The notes under the pieces: model-generated
The model's database searches: none
What the model was told of the DNA's origin: nothing
Seen by the model: only the letters and a program-made list of their open reading frames with translations
Origin: Stramonita haemastoma
Lineage: Eukaryota; Mollusca; Gastropoda; Neogastropoda; Muricidae
Direction of reading: 5' to 3'
Length of the DNA stretch: 64,000 nucleotides
NCBI GenBank assembly: GCA_030674155.1
Contig: CM060326.1
Location: 17,201,637-17,265,636 of the forward strand
Position numbers and translations under genes: made by a program
Part shown: one piece after another, positions 1 through 12,879 of the stretch
Numbering within the stretch: the first letter of the stretch is position 1
Layout of the letters: each line of letters starts with the position of its first letter

Positions 1-2700
1 TTTTTGTCTTGAAAATTTTTTCCCTTGGCATCCATTTGGGTTTCCCCACTTTATGTCTTGAATTTCCTTCAGCTTTTTTTATGGAGGTTTCCGGGTTTTT
101 GGGGGCCCATTTTTTCATATGTAAAGCCGGGGTGTGTTGCTTATTGTCTTTTTTGGGGGGGGAGCGAAATTTTCCCCTTAGTTTGAGGGATTGGGTTTTT
201 GGTTTTGGTGAGAGGGGGGGAACGGGGTTGTGGAGATTTTTCTTCTTTGATATCAACACCAATCCTTACCCAGGTGAAAGGTTGTCAAATGCCATGTGTC
301 TTTAAAATATGTATTTTAAGCATATTCTTTAGGTACACCACATCACAAGGTTACAGTTTTAAAGGGCGGGTTTTGGGATCCACTTGGCATTTAAAGGGCG
401 GAGCGGTTCATTGAAAAAATATCAAAAAAAAGATTTAGGGGGGGACATGATTTCCCAAAAAACTATTGTTGATAAAGCTTTTTTTTTTGGCTGTAGTAAT
501 TGTTGGAGTCCCCCTTTGCTCTTTGGTTGGTGGGGAAAAGATTGACCGGAGGCATGTTGCCTTCACTTCCCTTTCTTTGTGTCTTCCCAGCGACTGTCTG
601 TAAATTAGGGGGTTTAAAAGGCCTTCTGGGGGCTATCCTGCAGCAAAGGAAAAGCTTCTGCTCCTGAGGGGATCTTCTATTTTGTGTAAGTTATTTTAGT
701 TGTCTTCAGTGTTTGGGAAATTTTTGGCCAAAAGCCTGATTTTTGGGGAGGGGATGTTGTTAATTTCCCCCTTATTGCAGAGAAATTAGCTTGCCATCCT
801 GCCCAGGGTTTTTTTGCAACACAATTGGTGAGGCTGATTGGCCCAGGGTTTGAGGGCTTTTTTCCTTTTTTCCCTTTTTTTGTATATAAGGATCTTTGGG
901 TTGCTTCTTTCCACATTTGGGGGGGGAGGGTCCTTTCTGCCGCTGAGGTTGAAGATATGGAAAAGTAGGTCATCTGCGTTTCCCAGAGAATTAAATCTTT
1001 TTTTGGGGTTAATATTGGCCCAAGTGAATTTTTAGCTTGATTTTTTTTTTTTTAAATTGCACTGCTTTTTCTTTTTAAAAACAGAGTTTTTTCATAAGTT
1101 TGGGTTTGGGGGTTTTTTTTGGTATTTTTTCCCTCATTGTTCCGGGTGTGCTTCTCTTTTGCTTTCTGCATAAATTTTGGGATGCCCCTTTTCTCGGGCA
1201 TGTTTTGGGAGCAAGGTGGTCGGCAATTTTGTTTCCCCTGTCAAGATTGTCATTTTTTCCAAAGGGTTTATTTTGGGTCCGGGGGTTTTGTCCCATTATT
1301 CAGTGTTTTGAAATTTTCCCTTTGCTTGGTTATCTTTCTCAAAGTTGAGAAAAGGTTTTTCTCTAAAGATTGCATGAATAGCTTCGATTTTTAGCTTTAA
1401 AGGTTTTTGCTTTTGCTTTCTTTTTTTTTATTTTTTATTTTGACCACTTTATGTACGAGATTTCTCTGCGTGAAATTCGGGTGTCTCCCCGGGGAAGGCA
1501 CATCGCCACGGGGTGAAGCGCAAAACCCAAATTATTTTTTTCCCTCGGGGTTGATGTCAAAAACCGGCACCTGTGTCCCATGCGGGTTTTTTAATAAAAA
1601 TTTTGTCTTTCCGCTTCCCGGCACACGAGGGACCTGCTCTTCCAAAAGGTAAAAAAGGGGGTTTTAAATGTGTGCAAGTTTGTTCTGGTGCGTTTGCCAT
1701 GGGGCTTCGGTTTTAGCCCCATTCCCAAAAACTTTGAAAATTCAGTTCGATTTTTTTGTCAAAATTTTGGGAAGAAAGGGCGGGGGCCCGGGTTTACGAA
1801 CCCAGAAACTCACGGTTTTACAAAATTGGAGGTGAACGTTTAAAACCACCCTGCCACCTTCCTTTTTAAAAAGCTGTTGTGGTTGTTTTGACTGGAATTT
1901 TTTTTCTCCCTCAATGTGTCTTTTCAAGTTATCATAGTGCTTTTGTAAAAGCGGGGGTTTCCAAAGTGGGTTTTTGGGAAATTTTTTTCATGCCCCACAT
2001 GGCTTTGTTTTTTGGGGCAGCATTTCAAAATGCTTTGGTTTAAATTCTTTGATAACTTTGTTGGGTTTCTGCCCTCTACGGGGTTTGCTTTGTATTGCTT
2101 TGTTGGATCTCTGTTTAAAGGGCCCCGTTTGCTTTTTGTAGTTCTATTGGGGTGGAGGGGCTTGCTTCACGGTCTCTCTCTTAAATTGGAAAAGGGAAAT
2201 TTTGGTTTCTATGTTTAAATACCCCTAGTTGCTCCCCAACTTTCTTGTGTTTCCCAAAGGGTTTATTATGAAAAAGGCAAGGTCGGGTATTTGGGGTTAT
2301 GTGTATAGTTTTTGATTTAAAAAAGTTGGGGTTTTCATGTGGGCTATTGCCCAAAAAGAAGGGGGTTTCATTGCCAGTTCTGAATGTCTCTTTTTTATGT
2401 TCTTTGGTCATATCCCCGCTTGGGAGGGGTATTAAAAGTCCCCTAGTATTATGAAGAAAGGTTCCCCCATTTATTATGTTTCCCTCTGTTTAAATTTAAT
2501 TTAAAGTAAGAGGGGTTTGTTTTTTGGGGGTGGTATTTATTTTCAGGATGCAAAAATTTCCCCTAGTCCCCTTAATCACTATTTTTGGGGAAACCCCTTT
2601 ATCTGCCCTGTTTTTTAAAGGGCATTTTCCCCAAAACCTAAATATTTTTATCCCTTTGGGCGTAGTTTGGCAGATCTTATCACACTAAAAACCCAAACCC
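1..2700 (-). mobile_element. degraded copy of I-clade-like LINE (RT and endonuclease part)
   Basis: This is the counterpart of the element at 16.6-19.2 kb. Matches include the RT-coding part (about 540-1000), the SINE inserted in the element (about 1500-1860) and the endonuclease C-terminal part (about 1900-2640). No frame is open over a useful length because of homopolymer changes. The RNase H end of the element lies outside the window, if it is present. Confidence 0.7.
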
Positions 2701-3479
2701 GTAAAAAATTTTTTACAACATCCCTTCTGACTCCCTTTTTTTATACTTCCTTTATTGTTTAAAAATGATGTTTAAACTCCATTGCAATACCAACCCGGGG
2801 AGCTGGTTTTTTGGACAAAGGGGCAAGGCAGGGTCTCCCAGTGGTTTTTCATTTTAAATCCAGGGGGAAAATGCCGATGTATTTCTGTTGTACTTACTAA
2901 AACCCATAGGGCTATTTTAAAAATTAAGTTTCCCTGAAAAGATTGTTTGTGAGTAAATAGTTAGAAGAGGGTTGTTTATTTAAAAAGGGGTTTCCTGTGA
3001 AAAGACAAAATTTTTTAGGATTAAGGAAAGTAGAATCCCATAAAAGTTTTTCCACATCCCAACAGATCAACAACTTTTTGGGGCCCAAAAATTTCTCAGT
3101 TTGTTTTTTTCTATTAGTGGGCCCGTTTTCGTTTTTTTATGTGTCGGACAATATTCAGTATGAGGCGCAAGCCGCGTTTTTGTCTTGGGGCGGGGCAAAA
3201 AATTTGACCACTGAAAAAATGCTGTCCTTCGGTCAACTGAGGCAGGGCAAATTGAAAAACGGGTTGTTGTCTAACTGTGTTATGTTGTTGACTGGGGGAT
3301 GAAGCTTGTTGGACAAAAATATATATTTTATATATATATATATATTTATATAAAATTATATTTATATATTTTATATATATATTTTATTTATTATTATATA
3401 ATAGGCTTATAAAAAAATTTATGTATTTATATATAAACCAAAACCACTAAACTGACGGACCCATGATTTTGAATGGACA

Positions 3480-4859
3480 GCCTTTTCGGGGGGGGAAAAT
3501 GCATCAAAACGCCCCCCTTTTTTTTTTCCCCAAAACAACCCCCGGGAATCTAAATGTCTTAGTTTTACAAAAAAAAAACTTTGTTTCTTTGATCACACAT
3601 ATTGCATGACCCATTAGACAAGTTTTTAAATTTTTTTTTCTTTTTAAAGCTTGAGTCGGGTTTGAAAGCATGGAAAAAAATTTTTTGCCCCAAAAAAAAA
3701 TTGTTCTTCTTGGACACTCCAAATGTTTCTTTGTTAACTGTGATGTCTTCTATTGAAAATGTTAAATAAGTTGGTGAAGTTTATGATTTCCCAAAATATT
3801 TAAAAGAATTGTCGTTAAAATTTAACGGTTTTCCATTCAGTTCTTATTTTTTCCCTGGCCCCGGGAAATTTTCCCCTTTCCCAAAACCATCCCACCTTGG
3901 TTTTTTTCATTTTAAACTTTTAAACAGTTAATGTCCCCATTCTTGAAGAACATGAAATTTGGGATTTTTTAAAACCTTCATTTGTTGTTTAAAAGAGTAA
4001 GTCTTCGGGCTTTTGAAAAGACATACTTTATCGGTTCTGAGGAGCTGAAACATACCCCACCCCTTCCCCTTAAAACAGCTATTTTTTTAAACCCAGCACG
4101 TTTTTTAAATTTGGGAAAAAAAGGTGGGGAATCATAATTAACCTTGCTTTACCCTTTTTATAAAACTGAAGTATTAAGATAACCCATGTTTGCTCATTTA
4201 CAAACAGGACTTGATTTTTAATATATTTATTTTATATAAAATTATATTTTATTTTATATATATATATATTAATATTTATATTTTTATATATTATTTTGGC
4301 CCTTTTAAGCATTTTTTGGATTTCCCTTTTTAAACCCAGTTATTTAATTTCCGCTTATAGATCTCCCTTTTTTCTGCATTTTAGGGTTTTTCTAAAATAA
4401 ATTTAAAAGGCAACATACAATTTTGGGGGTTTCTAAAAAAAGTTTTTTTTAAATTTCAAGCTTTGCGGGGAAAAAAATTTGGTAATTGTTGATTGGCTTT
4501 TTCGGACCCTTCCCATGTCATTGTTTAACACTAAATTTTTTCTCGGGCCCGGGACTTTACAATCTGTTTATTTTTTTAACTTTGGCATGCAAAAAAAAAT
4601 TTGATTTTAAAGAAGCAACCCAGAAAACCAGGGGCATATCATTTTGAGTGTTTTAAGAAAGGGGATTCCCAAAGGAGAGAGAAAAGAGGGGGAGGGGAAA
4701 AGAGAAAAGAGGGGGGGAGATGAGGAGGGGGGGGAAAATGGGGAGGAGAGGAGGGAAAGGGAGAGGGGGAGGGGGGTGGGGGGGGAGGAGGGGAAAATTT
4801 TAAAGAAAAAAGAAAAAAAGGGTGGAAAACCCAGGAAAAAAGGGAAAAAAAAAAAAGGG

Positions 4860-4890
<31 letters not shown>

Positions 4891-6070
4891 AGTTGGAAAA
4901 GGGGGTTTTTTGGAAAAAAAAAGGGGGAAGAGTGTAGTCAATAAAATAAAATTTCAATGGACCCAAACTTGATGTTAAAACAGATACACTGATTTTTAAC
5001 ATTATATGAGGAAAAAATAAGGACAAACAAAAAAAAACAAAAATTAAAAAAAACTGTTTCCCTTTTTTTAGACACTAGAAAAAGGGTTTTTTATTCAGCA
5101 CGGGAAACCCAAAACACTTTTATCTAATGATAAGTTTATGATTAAAAAATGTGAAAGTTGAAAGAACAATGAAAATGATTTATTCTTCAGGCCACCAGCC
5201 CCAAAAAAGGGCTGACAAAGAAAGCAAAAAAAAGCAAAAACCAAAAAAAAAACTCATAGGTCAAAGAAAAGCCAAAAATAGCAAGTGTGAAAATGGGTCC
5301 TTTTTTAAAACAAAACAACTGACCTTTTTTAAAAAATTTTTATTTCCTGGACAAAATACTGTTTTTGTATCCCCCTTTTAAGGCATTGGGGAAAGATACC
5401 CAAAAACTTAACTCGAATGGTTTGAGACCCGAACCAAAACTTATGTATGGGGTGATTTGGGGGGGGACCCAAAAATACCCCTTAACCCCTTTTGTGTTAG
5501 CTTGTCTAAAGAATTCATTAAAAAAAAAAAAGTCTTCATCTTTCTCTAAATTACACAAATTAAAACATGGTAGTCAGGATTCTTCTTGAAAAGTTTTCCC
5601 GAAAGGGTGATTCATTTATTAGTAGCAAAAAAAGAGAAGTTTTACTAAACAATCCTTAAAACATTTTAATTCCCTGGATTGGAAATAAGTTTAAATTTTA
5701 AAATTTACTTTAAAAAAGTCTATATATGTGTTTTGCGTCTTTTGCCATATAGGACCAATTTTCCCCTCTAGGAAATAAAAATCTTTCAAATTTTTTGCTT
5801 TAAAAAACGTTTTGAAAGGGTTTTTTACAACCAAACCCTTTTTTCCAGCCAGGATACCCAAAACCCCCGAGTAAAAAAAGATGTTTAAAATAAAAAAAAA
5901 ACCCCGCATGCTGGGTGGATCGGGGGGGACTGTACTAAAGCCAAGCGCCCCAAAAGGGTCCCACTAAAAATTTGGGAACTAGCTAGATGCGTTAACCCCG
6001 TTGGGGGAAAACAGTGCTCCCACTTTGAACTTTTCCCGTTCCCCCTGTAGGGAATTCTATGCCGGGTTTT
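3480..6070 (-). mobile_element. degraded copies of L2/CR1-like fragments and a 5S-like SINE
   Basis: Counterpart of 19970-22705. A short peptide near 3700 (residues ECPRRTIFFWGKK) matches the RT fragment at 20.2 kb. Positions 5340-5560 match the CCHC-like 3' end of the element at 22.2 kb, and 5900-6070 match the 5S-like SINE. It adds no independent coding evidence, but it shows the order of these insertions is the same in both copies. Confidence 0.65.
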
Positions 6071-6239
6071 AACGCAACCAAAAAAACCCTGGGCATGATA
6101 AAAAATTGTAGCAAAAAAATTAAAATTTTTGGCCTTTTTTTAAAAAAAAAGGAAAGTAGTTGGGGAAAATGATATACTATTAACCTTTTGCAAATTTTCC
6201 TATAAGTAAAACTGCATGCAGTGATGTTTCACTCTGTGG

Positions 6240-7010
6240 GCAGTCCTTTTTGTGTGTGTGGTGTTGTGTGTGTTGTTTTGTGTGGGGTGTGTGTGTTGTT
6301 TTGGTGTGTGGGGGTTTTAGTGCGTGTGCGTTTTTTGCGTTTTGCGTGCGCGTGATTTTTAAAATATATATTTAAAAATATATTAAAATTTTTTATATAT
6401 TTATATATATTACAAAAAGAGGGGAGAGAGAGAAAGGGAAATAAAGATAAGATAGATTGATTTGATAGATAGATAGAAAAATGATAGATAGTTTGATAGA
6501 TAGTTAGATAGATAGATAGGATAGATAGAAAGATATAATATGTTTATCCCATGTGTGTTTTTAAAAGGGGTGGGTTTTTGGGTAGATTTTTTTGTTTTTT
6601 TGTTCCCCTGTATTCTTTACCTTCCACATGTGAAAATTTTTTTTTAATTTTTTACACCCTAAAAGTGTGTTTTATGTGATGTGTAACAATTTCCCTTTAA
6701 GTAACAGCCACAGGGGTTTCACAAGTTTAAAAATCAAGGACAAGCGTTTTTTTTTTTTGCAAAAACCCGGTTTCCCCTCTTCTCTTTTCTCTCTTTTTAT
6801 CTCTCTCTTCTCTTCTCTCTCTTTTCTTTTCTCTCTTTTCTCTCCTCTTCCTCTCTCTTTCTTTTCTCTCTGTCGGGCTTGTTTTGTCTGTCTGTCTTTT
6901 CTGTCTGGGCTGTCTGTTTGTCTCTCTTCTGTGTCTGGCTGTCTGTCTCTGTCTCTTCTCTTCCCCGTCTTTTTTGTCTCTGTTCTCTCTCTCTCTGCTT
7001 CCCCTTTCTT
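6240..7010. repeat. disrupted GT, TA, GATA and CT/CTGT arrays
   Basis: Counterpart of the clean arrays at 22893-23712. Each array is recognisable but broken by single-base run extensions, for example TTTTGTGTGGGGTG in place of a regular GT series. Perfect arrays in one copy and run-extended ones in the other fit consensus error. Confidence 0.7.
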
Positions 7011-7029
7011 GGGGAGCCAGCAAGAGCAT

Positions 7030-8240
7030 CACTCAGCCAAAACGTTACAAAATATTATTGTTTCTTGTGAATTTCTGGGGTTTTAACTTTCCTGTGGGAA
7101 GGGGGTTTCCATTGACTCTAAAATGTTTTGTGAAGGAGTGCTTTTGTGACAAAGGGAGTGTGGTCTTTTAAAAAATTGCCGAAAAGGGAGTCAAAGGTTT
7201 CATCTTCTACATGGGCAGTTTAAAAACTTGTTTTCAAACCCCCTGCTACTGAAGGGCAGTTTGTGTCATGTACAGACTGAAATGTTTCCCTCCCCCCAAA
7301 TTAAAAAAAAGGTCGAGGAGGGTGAGGTGGGACGAACCCCAAAAAAAAGGCAAGTACTGCTCCCCTCGGGTTTTTTTTGGCCCAACTCCTCGACAAATTG
7401 AGTTTAAAATGCTGTCCCGCCTGAGAAGACCCTGTTATTGCGGGGGCAGTTTTTCATTTACCCCCTTGTTTTTATCCTTATCCGGGCTTTGAAGGCCCCT
7501 GTGAAGAAAGTACAGATTTAATTTTGTCAAACCCAAAAAATTTAAACCCAAAAAATCAGTGACTCTATGTTACAATGGAGAAAAAAGAATGGGACACTGA
7601 AGAAGAAGGGTGTTTCAAAAAGTGGGGGGCAGGTGAAATAAAACCCAAAAAGCAAGGGACCCCATGCTAGAGCCTATGGATTTAAAAAGTCACATTGCAG
7701 AGAAATTTTCCCCGTTTCTGGGGAACCCGGGGCTTGTTTCTGAATCGTTTAAAAAAAATACAAGTTTAGTGTTGACCTAAAAAGTGATATGGAAGGGGAA
7801 AACTTTAAGCGGTCTCATGAAAAAATTTAACAAGCAATTGATTATCTCCCTCTCGCTGTTTCGGGGAAGTTTTTAGCTGAATGGGGAAATCTCTTTTGGT
7901 GGGAAAAACCCGGCAAAGATGTTTCTTAATTGCTCCCTTTGGTTACTAAGTCCTTTGCTATTTTCTTGGGTTTTTTATATTGTAATCAAAATGCCCGATG
8001 AAAAGGGTACAGACTGAAAATTACACAAATTTAAAACCTTGGGTGTGGAAGCCCCTTTCATGTGGTTATTTTTACGTTTTTGGGGGGTTCCTTTTTTTTT
8101 TCATAAATATTTTTCTAAATTTTTATATTTTTGCTTTTAATTGTGTTTATTCATTCCCCCTTTGGTTTTTTGGGGCACTCTGAGTCTGAACAATAAACCC
8201 ATTTTGTCATTGTCATTGTCATTTTCATTGTCATTTTTTC
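7030..8240 (+). mobile_element. degraded copy of the ORF pair with CATTGT tail
   Basis: Counterpart of 23750-24895. The peptide MYRLKC and the later stretch around 7560-7920 (plus frame, interrupted) match the two short ORFs at 23.84-24.60 kb. The polyadenylation-like AATAAA at about 8190 and the CATTGT-type tail are kept. Confidence 0.65.
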
Positions 8241-8244
8241 TTCT

Positions 8245-8290
<46 letters not shown>

Positions 8291-8339
8291 CTCTTTTCTC
8301 TCTCTCTCTCTTTTCTCTCTTCTTTTTTTTCTTGCGGGT

Positions 8340-11300
8340 AAAAGAACATTTTTTCAAACCCCATTTTTGGGCCCCAGTACACCAAGCTCTGCCAAATTTT
8401 GGGAAAAATTTAGCAGGTTCCAGGGGCAGTGTCGTTCCCTTTAAAAAGGGGTACAGTCCGTACATAAGGCCCCTGCCCCGCGGTTTTCCATTAAATTTTT
8501 AGGGCGGTTTTGTGGTGGTTTGTCGTATTTTTGGGGCCCTTTAGGGGGCCCAAAGTGAAAAAAAAAAGGTAGAATGGGATGAGGAAAATTGAAAATTGTC
8601 ACCCTGAAAGGGGGGGTTTTAGGGTTGGCACGTCCCTCTCCACCTGTATTTTGCCACCCCCCTTTTTTTAAAGGGGTGGGGACATTGAGTTGAAAAACCC
8701 CCGGGCCCCAATTTCCAAATTTTTCAAGGGCAGAACAACCCGACAAATACGAGCTTTGAAATCGCAGGGAAACCCGTGGGGAAACAGGTGTTGGTGGGAA
8801 AAAAGGGGGGAAAAAGGCATCAAAAAAAAAGGGGATGTGCAGGTGTGGGTTGGGGGAAACAGACAAGTGTTTTTAAAAGGAAATTTTGGCCCCCGCTGGG
8901 GGGGTTTGAAGTTACTCAGGTTTTTCAAAATTGGAAGCAAGTTTGACAATATTTAAAGAGGACATGAAGGGGGCTTGCGTTTGGGTTTTTCAATTTGGGT
9001 TTTTTTAGGGAAAAGTAGCGGGGCTTAAAAAAAGAAAGGGCCACCCTCAAAAAAGAAAAAAACGAAAAAGCTGCAAAGTGCAAAAAAAAAGACCTGAAAG
9101 GGAAAAGGGGGGGAGGTTTCTGGAAAGAAAAAAAGGGGCGATTGGAAGGCGTAAGGGAAAACACAAGTCCTTGTTTTATGGCCCCCCCAAAGAAAGACAA
9201 TTTAAAGCTGGAAGGAAATGTGGGAAAATCCCCTTTTCGCAGCCTTTGGGCAAGGACAAAATGCAGGGGGGGAGGCGACGTGGTTTTTACAGGGGGGTGC
9301 ACCGTGTCAGCAAAAAAAGCCCAAAAGCCCCAGTGATGGGGCCCGATTCACCTTTTTACAAGGACAAGGAGAGGGGTCCTGAAAAGGGGGAACGGAAACT
9401 TAAAACAGCCAAAAATCTTCCTGGGGGAGGATTTTTCACAGCGTGTTCGGACGTCCGCGGAAACTGACTCCCTTCCCGAAAGCAGCCCAAGGGAAAAGGG
9501 AAGGGGAAAAAGGCCTTTTTGATCTTGACCAATTTGGGGATCGAAGGGAAAAAGTACGTCCTTTGGGCAACGACGGATCTGTGAGGCCCGCCCCAGCAAG
9601 TTGGTCAGCCTGTCACGAAAAAAAGGGCCCCCAACCCCAAATTGTCCACCCCCCCTTTTTACATGGTAGCAACAAAACCCAAAAAAACCCCGGGTTGAAA
9701 TGATTCCCCTGGCGGGACAGTTTCCGTTAAAAAAGGGGTGGGGCTTATGCACCCCTTTAAAACGGTTTAAGACAAAATTTAAACTGGGGCAGTGCTGGGT
9801 GTGGGAAAACGACATCTTGTCCCCAAAATGAAAGGGGGGCGTTGGTTCCTGTCCCGGCCGTTGACAGTATTTGGAATTTCGGGGGCAAGTGCACCCCAAT
9901 TTTTGTGCGGGGGCCCTAATAAATCAGTGAAAGGGGGGAAAAAGTCAATAATACTTTTGTCCAAAGGGAAATTTCCCTTTCTGGGTGTTAAAGACAAAAA
10001 GAAGTTAGTTTTGAGGGGTCTGATTTTTAATGTTTTTACAAAGAAAAGGTTGATGATGTAAAATATGAAAATGCCAGTATACAGGTTTTTTATATGTTTG
10101 ATATTTTCTCTTTATAATGATGATGGGTTTATGGTTTACTGTGTGATGAAAGTAAATGGGTGTGGTTTTGATATGTCTGTTTTGGAAAAAAATTTTGTTT
10201 ACTGAAAAAATTTTTTGATGGGTTTTTATGCAGGGGGACTTTTGGGGGTGGGATGCTTTGGGATGGTTGATGAAAAAGTGTTTTGCTGGGTTATTTTGTG
10301 CTTTGTGTGAAGTGGCAAGACAAGTGGGGAAAAATGATGGTCTGATGATGAGTGCATATGATAACAGTGCTGAAGCCTTCTTCATGAAGGGCTCAAACAT
10401 AACGGATTTGTGGGGCCAAATGATGAAAAGGGTACCCGGGCAGTGTTTGGGTTTATTTTCATAGGTCTTTGCTGGTTTGAAAAAAAAATGAACAAAAAAC
10501 ACCAAAAGAATGTCACATAAAAAAATCAGGGTTTTTTTCTTCATTGGAACTTTTTTTGGCCTTCTTTTTTAAAATTAAATGATCAGAATGTATTAAACCC
10601 ACGGTTTAGGATTTGTGTTATCTGTTTTTTGAGGATTTTTTTTGGAAAAGTTGAATACTTTTTGTTTAAAAAATTTTTCACCCCCTTTGTTAAGCCAAAC
10701 AGTGAAATTGTCTGGGAAGGCGACGTTCAGGGGGGGTTTAAACTGTCAATTTTTAAAAAAGATTTTTTTGCCCTATGTACGTAACCCCCCTTTGTGATTT
10801 TGGAAAATATTTATCCCTTTTTTTTTCGACAAAAAAAATTGTTTAATGTTGATAAAGATGTATTGTTTGTATGTTTTTTACGTAATCAGAAAATTAAAAA
10901 TTTTTTCACTTCTTTTGAATCAGGGAAAAAGGGGGGGTTTGTTTCTCTTGAGGAATGTCTTTTTGATAATTTTATCTTTGGGTGAAAAATCTATTTTGTC
11001 ATGTTGGTGACATGAAAAAGTCGGGAAATGCTAAACTGTGCCCCCGTGTGAGATGAAAAAGTTTTTTTATTTTGCTGAAAAAGGTTTTCCCCTCATGGGA
11101 TGGAAGCAAATCGTTTTTTCTGAAGATCAAAAACTGAAGGATATGGAAAATATTTGTTGAACATGTGCGTAGTTTGGGTTTAAGTTTTTTGAATGGGTTT
11201 TGTCATGGTGACCTTGAGGGTGTTTTTTCATTTGTGTTTGAAAGGTGGTAACGTGTTGTGGAATTTTTGTTTGATTTTCGCAGGGCTTTTATAATTTGGG

Positions 11301-12780
11301 GTTTAAAAAAAAGTGGGAGGTTAATTTTACAAAGGAATAGAATCAGATATTTTCTCTGGAGTTTTGTTTTGGAAAAAGGGCCTCATTTTGTAAAACACAG
11401 GGAAAAAAGTAAAAATTATTTTTTTAAAAGTAAAGTTGGGAAAACGATAAAACTGAGAAATTTTATTGCTAACCCTTAAAAGGGTTTGAAAAAATCAGGG
11501 AAAAGTTTAAAAAAGCAGTCAGTTTTATTGAAAATGATGTAGATATAGCTCTGGAAAATGTTTAATTTATTTCTGAGGAAAAAAGGGGGAGTGCTTTTAA
11601 AAAGAAAAAAATTTTTTGTAGATCGGAAAGAAGTGAAAGGGAAAGGTTTGACCAAAAACTGTTTAAAAATGCAAGGACTAAAAGTTTTGCAAATTTTTAA
11701 AAAAATTTCCCTTTAAAAATAAAAATTAAAAGGGGATCGCTATATTTTTTGCCAGGCCAGAAAAGAATTTTAAGATTTATTGTTGAAAAGAAAAAAAATT
11801 TTTAAAAACAGACTACTTCACAAAATTTATAGAAACTTCTAACAATCAGAAAGATTTTTGGCAAAATTTTCAAAAAGCTGTCCCCGGGAAACAAACTCCA
11901 AAAAAACCCCAGAAAAATATTTTCCCCCGAGAGCTGGTTCATCCTTTTTAAAAATATCCTTGAAAAAAAATGTCAAATAATGAAGAAATGGCAAGTTGCT
12001 CTTTATCAAAGTAATGTCAAAGTTCCCCAGATTCAGACTTTGGAGGGAGAAAGGGTTTAGTTTTTAGGGAAAAAGACCTTGAAGATTAAAAATGTTTGAA
12101 TTTTTTATCTCAAAGGGAAAAAGGGCAGATTTTCCCTTTTGAAAAAATCAAGTGTAAAAAAGTGCTGGTTGTTAAATTATTTTCAGAAATGAAAAACATG
12201 CAGGAGATTTTTGCAGTAGAATTTTTTTACGACATTAAATTTTAAAAGTCTGTTTGCAGGGGGGGATTTTCCTAATGTTGGGGGAATCTATTTTGTTTTC
12301 CCCTGTACAAAAAAGGGATGTGAAAGAAACAAAAAATTTAGAGGGGGTTTCTTTTTTCTAAAATAAGGGGAAAATGTACAGCTCTATCATAAACGCAGGC
12401 CAAAAAATGGATAGAATTAAATGACATTCGGAGAGCACCCAAACAGGGTTTAAAAAAAATATTCTACAAATTTACCATATTTTACTTTGTTGCAGTTATA
12501 GAAAAAAAATTTGTTTATAAACCGAAAAATGTCGCTGCTTTCATTGATTTTGAGGAAAACGTTTGATTCTATTTCAAGAAAGTTATTGTGGCCAGTATTA
12601 AGAAAAAAGGGGTTTCGGGTAAAAATTTTTTCATTGCTTAAAAAAATATGTTTTGAAGAAGGGCAAAGCAAAAAGGGAGATGCGGAAAAAAATTTTAGTG
12701 TTTTTATATTTGCACGGGAGGTGTTAAACAGGGGGTTTTATGCAGGCCCCGGATTTTTTCTCTCTTTTCATTAAAAGGCT
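8340..12780 (+). mobile_element. non-LTR retrotransposon (endonuclease plus RT), frame-broken
   Basis: This part has no clean partner in the window. From about 8.7 to 9.7 kb there are basic, low-confidence ORFs in the place where an ORF1 would be. At 10.54-11.02 kb, plus-strand frames give pieces typical of an apurinic-type endonuclease (WN near the start, then DKDVLFVC, then LEECLFDNFIFG). At 12.51-12.66 kb the peptide KTFDSISRKLLWPVLRKKGF is a typical reverse transcriptase finger/palm block. Frames change repeatedly, as expected from the homopolymer problem. The RT is cut off near 12.78 kb, before the catalytic Asp-Asp block. I place it in the L2/CR1-like group; the clade is uncertain. Confidence 0.6.
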
Positions 12781-12879
12781 AGTGAGTATTGTAAATAAAG
12801 GAAAGCATGGGGTATCTTTTGAATGTTTGGGAAAAGACTTTTTTTCTATGTTGGATGCCAGTAACAGTGGTCTCTGATT

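Larger units (their letters stand above)
1..8335 (+). repeat. collinear degraded copy of 16575-24960
   Basis: Order, spacing and orientation match the segment at about 16.575-24.96 kb throughout. Anchors: 677-780 with 17229-17330; 1500-1640 with 18040-18180; the TA array near 3310-3420 with 19820-19901; the GA tract near 4670-4800 with 21190-21280; the GT tract near 6250-6350 with 22893-22972; the GATA tract near 6430-6530 with 23064-23208; the CT/CTGT tract near 6780-7000 with 23433-23700; and the CATTGT tail near 8205-8240 with 24857-24893. The lengths (8.34 and 8.39 kb) are almost equal. Homology ends just after the CT array. Confidence 0.85.
1..12850. other. homopolymer-swollen, probably unpolished sequence tract
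   Basis: Runs of four to eight identical bases occur every few tens of bases here and stop abruptly near 12.85 kb; after that the sequence texture is normal. Where a clean copy exists (16.6-25 kb), the differences are mostly single bases replaced by their neighbour, or runs lengthened, so interrupted stretches become homopolymers. Even dinucleotide arrays are broken into longer runs. This looks like sequencing or consensus error rather than evolutionary decay, so reading frames and base-level features here are unreliable. A genuinely old duplication cannot be fully excluded from sequence alone. Confidence 0.75.

Noticed and set aside
10005..10544. 179-codon minus-strand ORF in the degraded tract
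   Set aside because: No family signal, opposite to the LINE coding strand, and the sequence there is unreliable.
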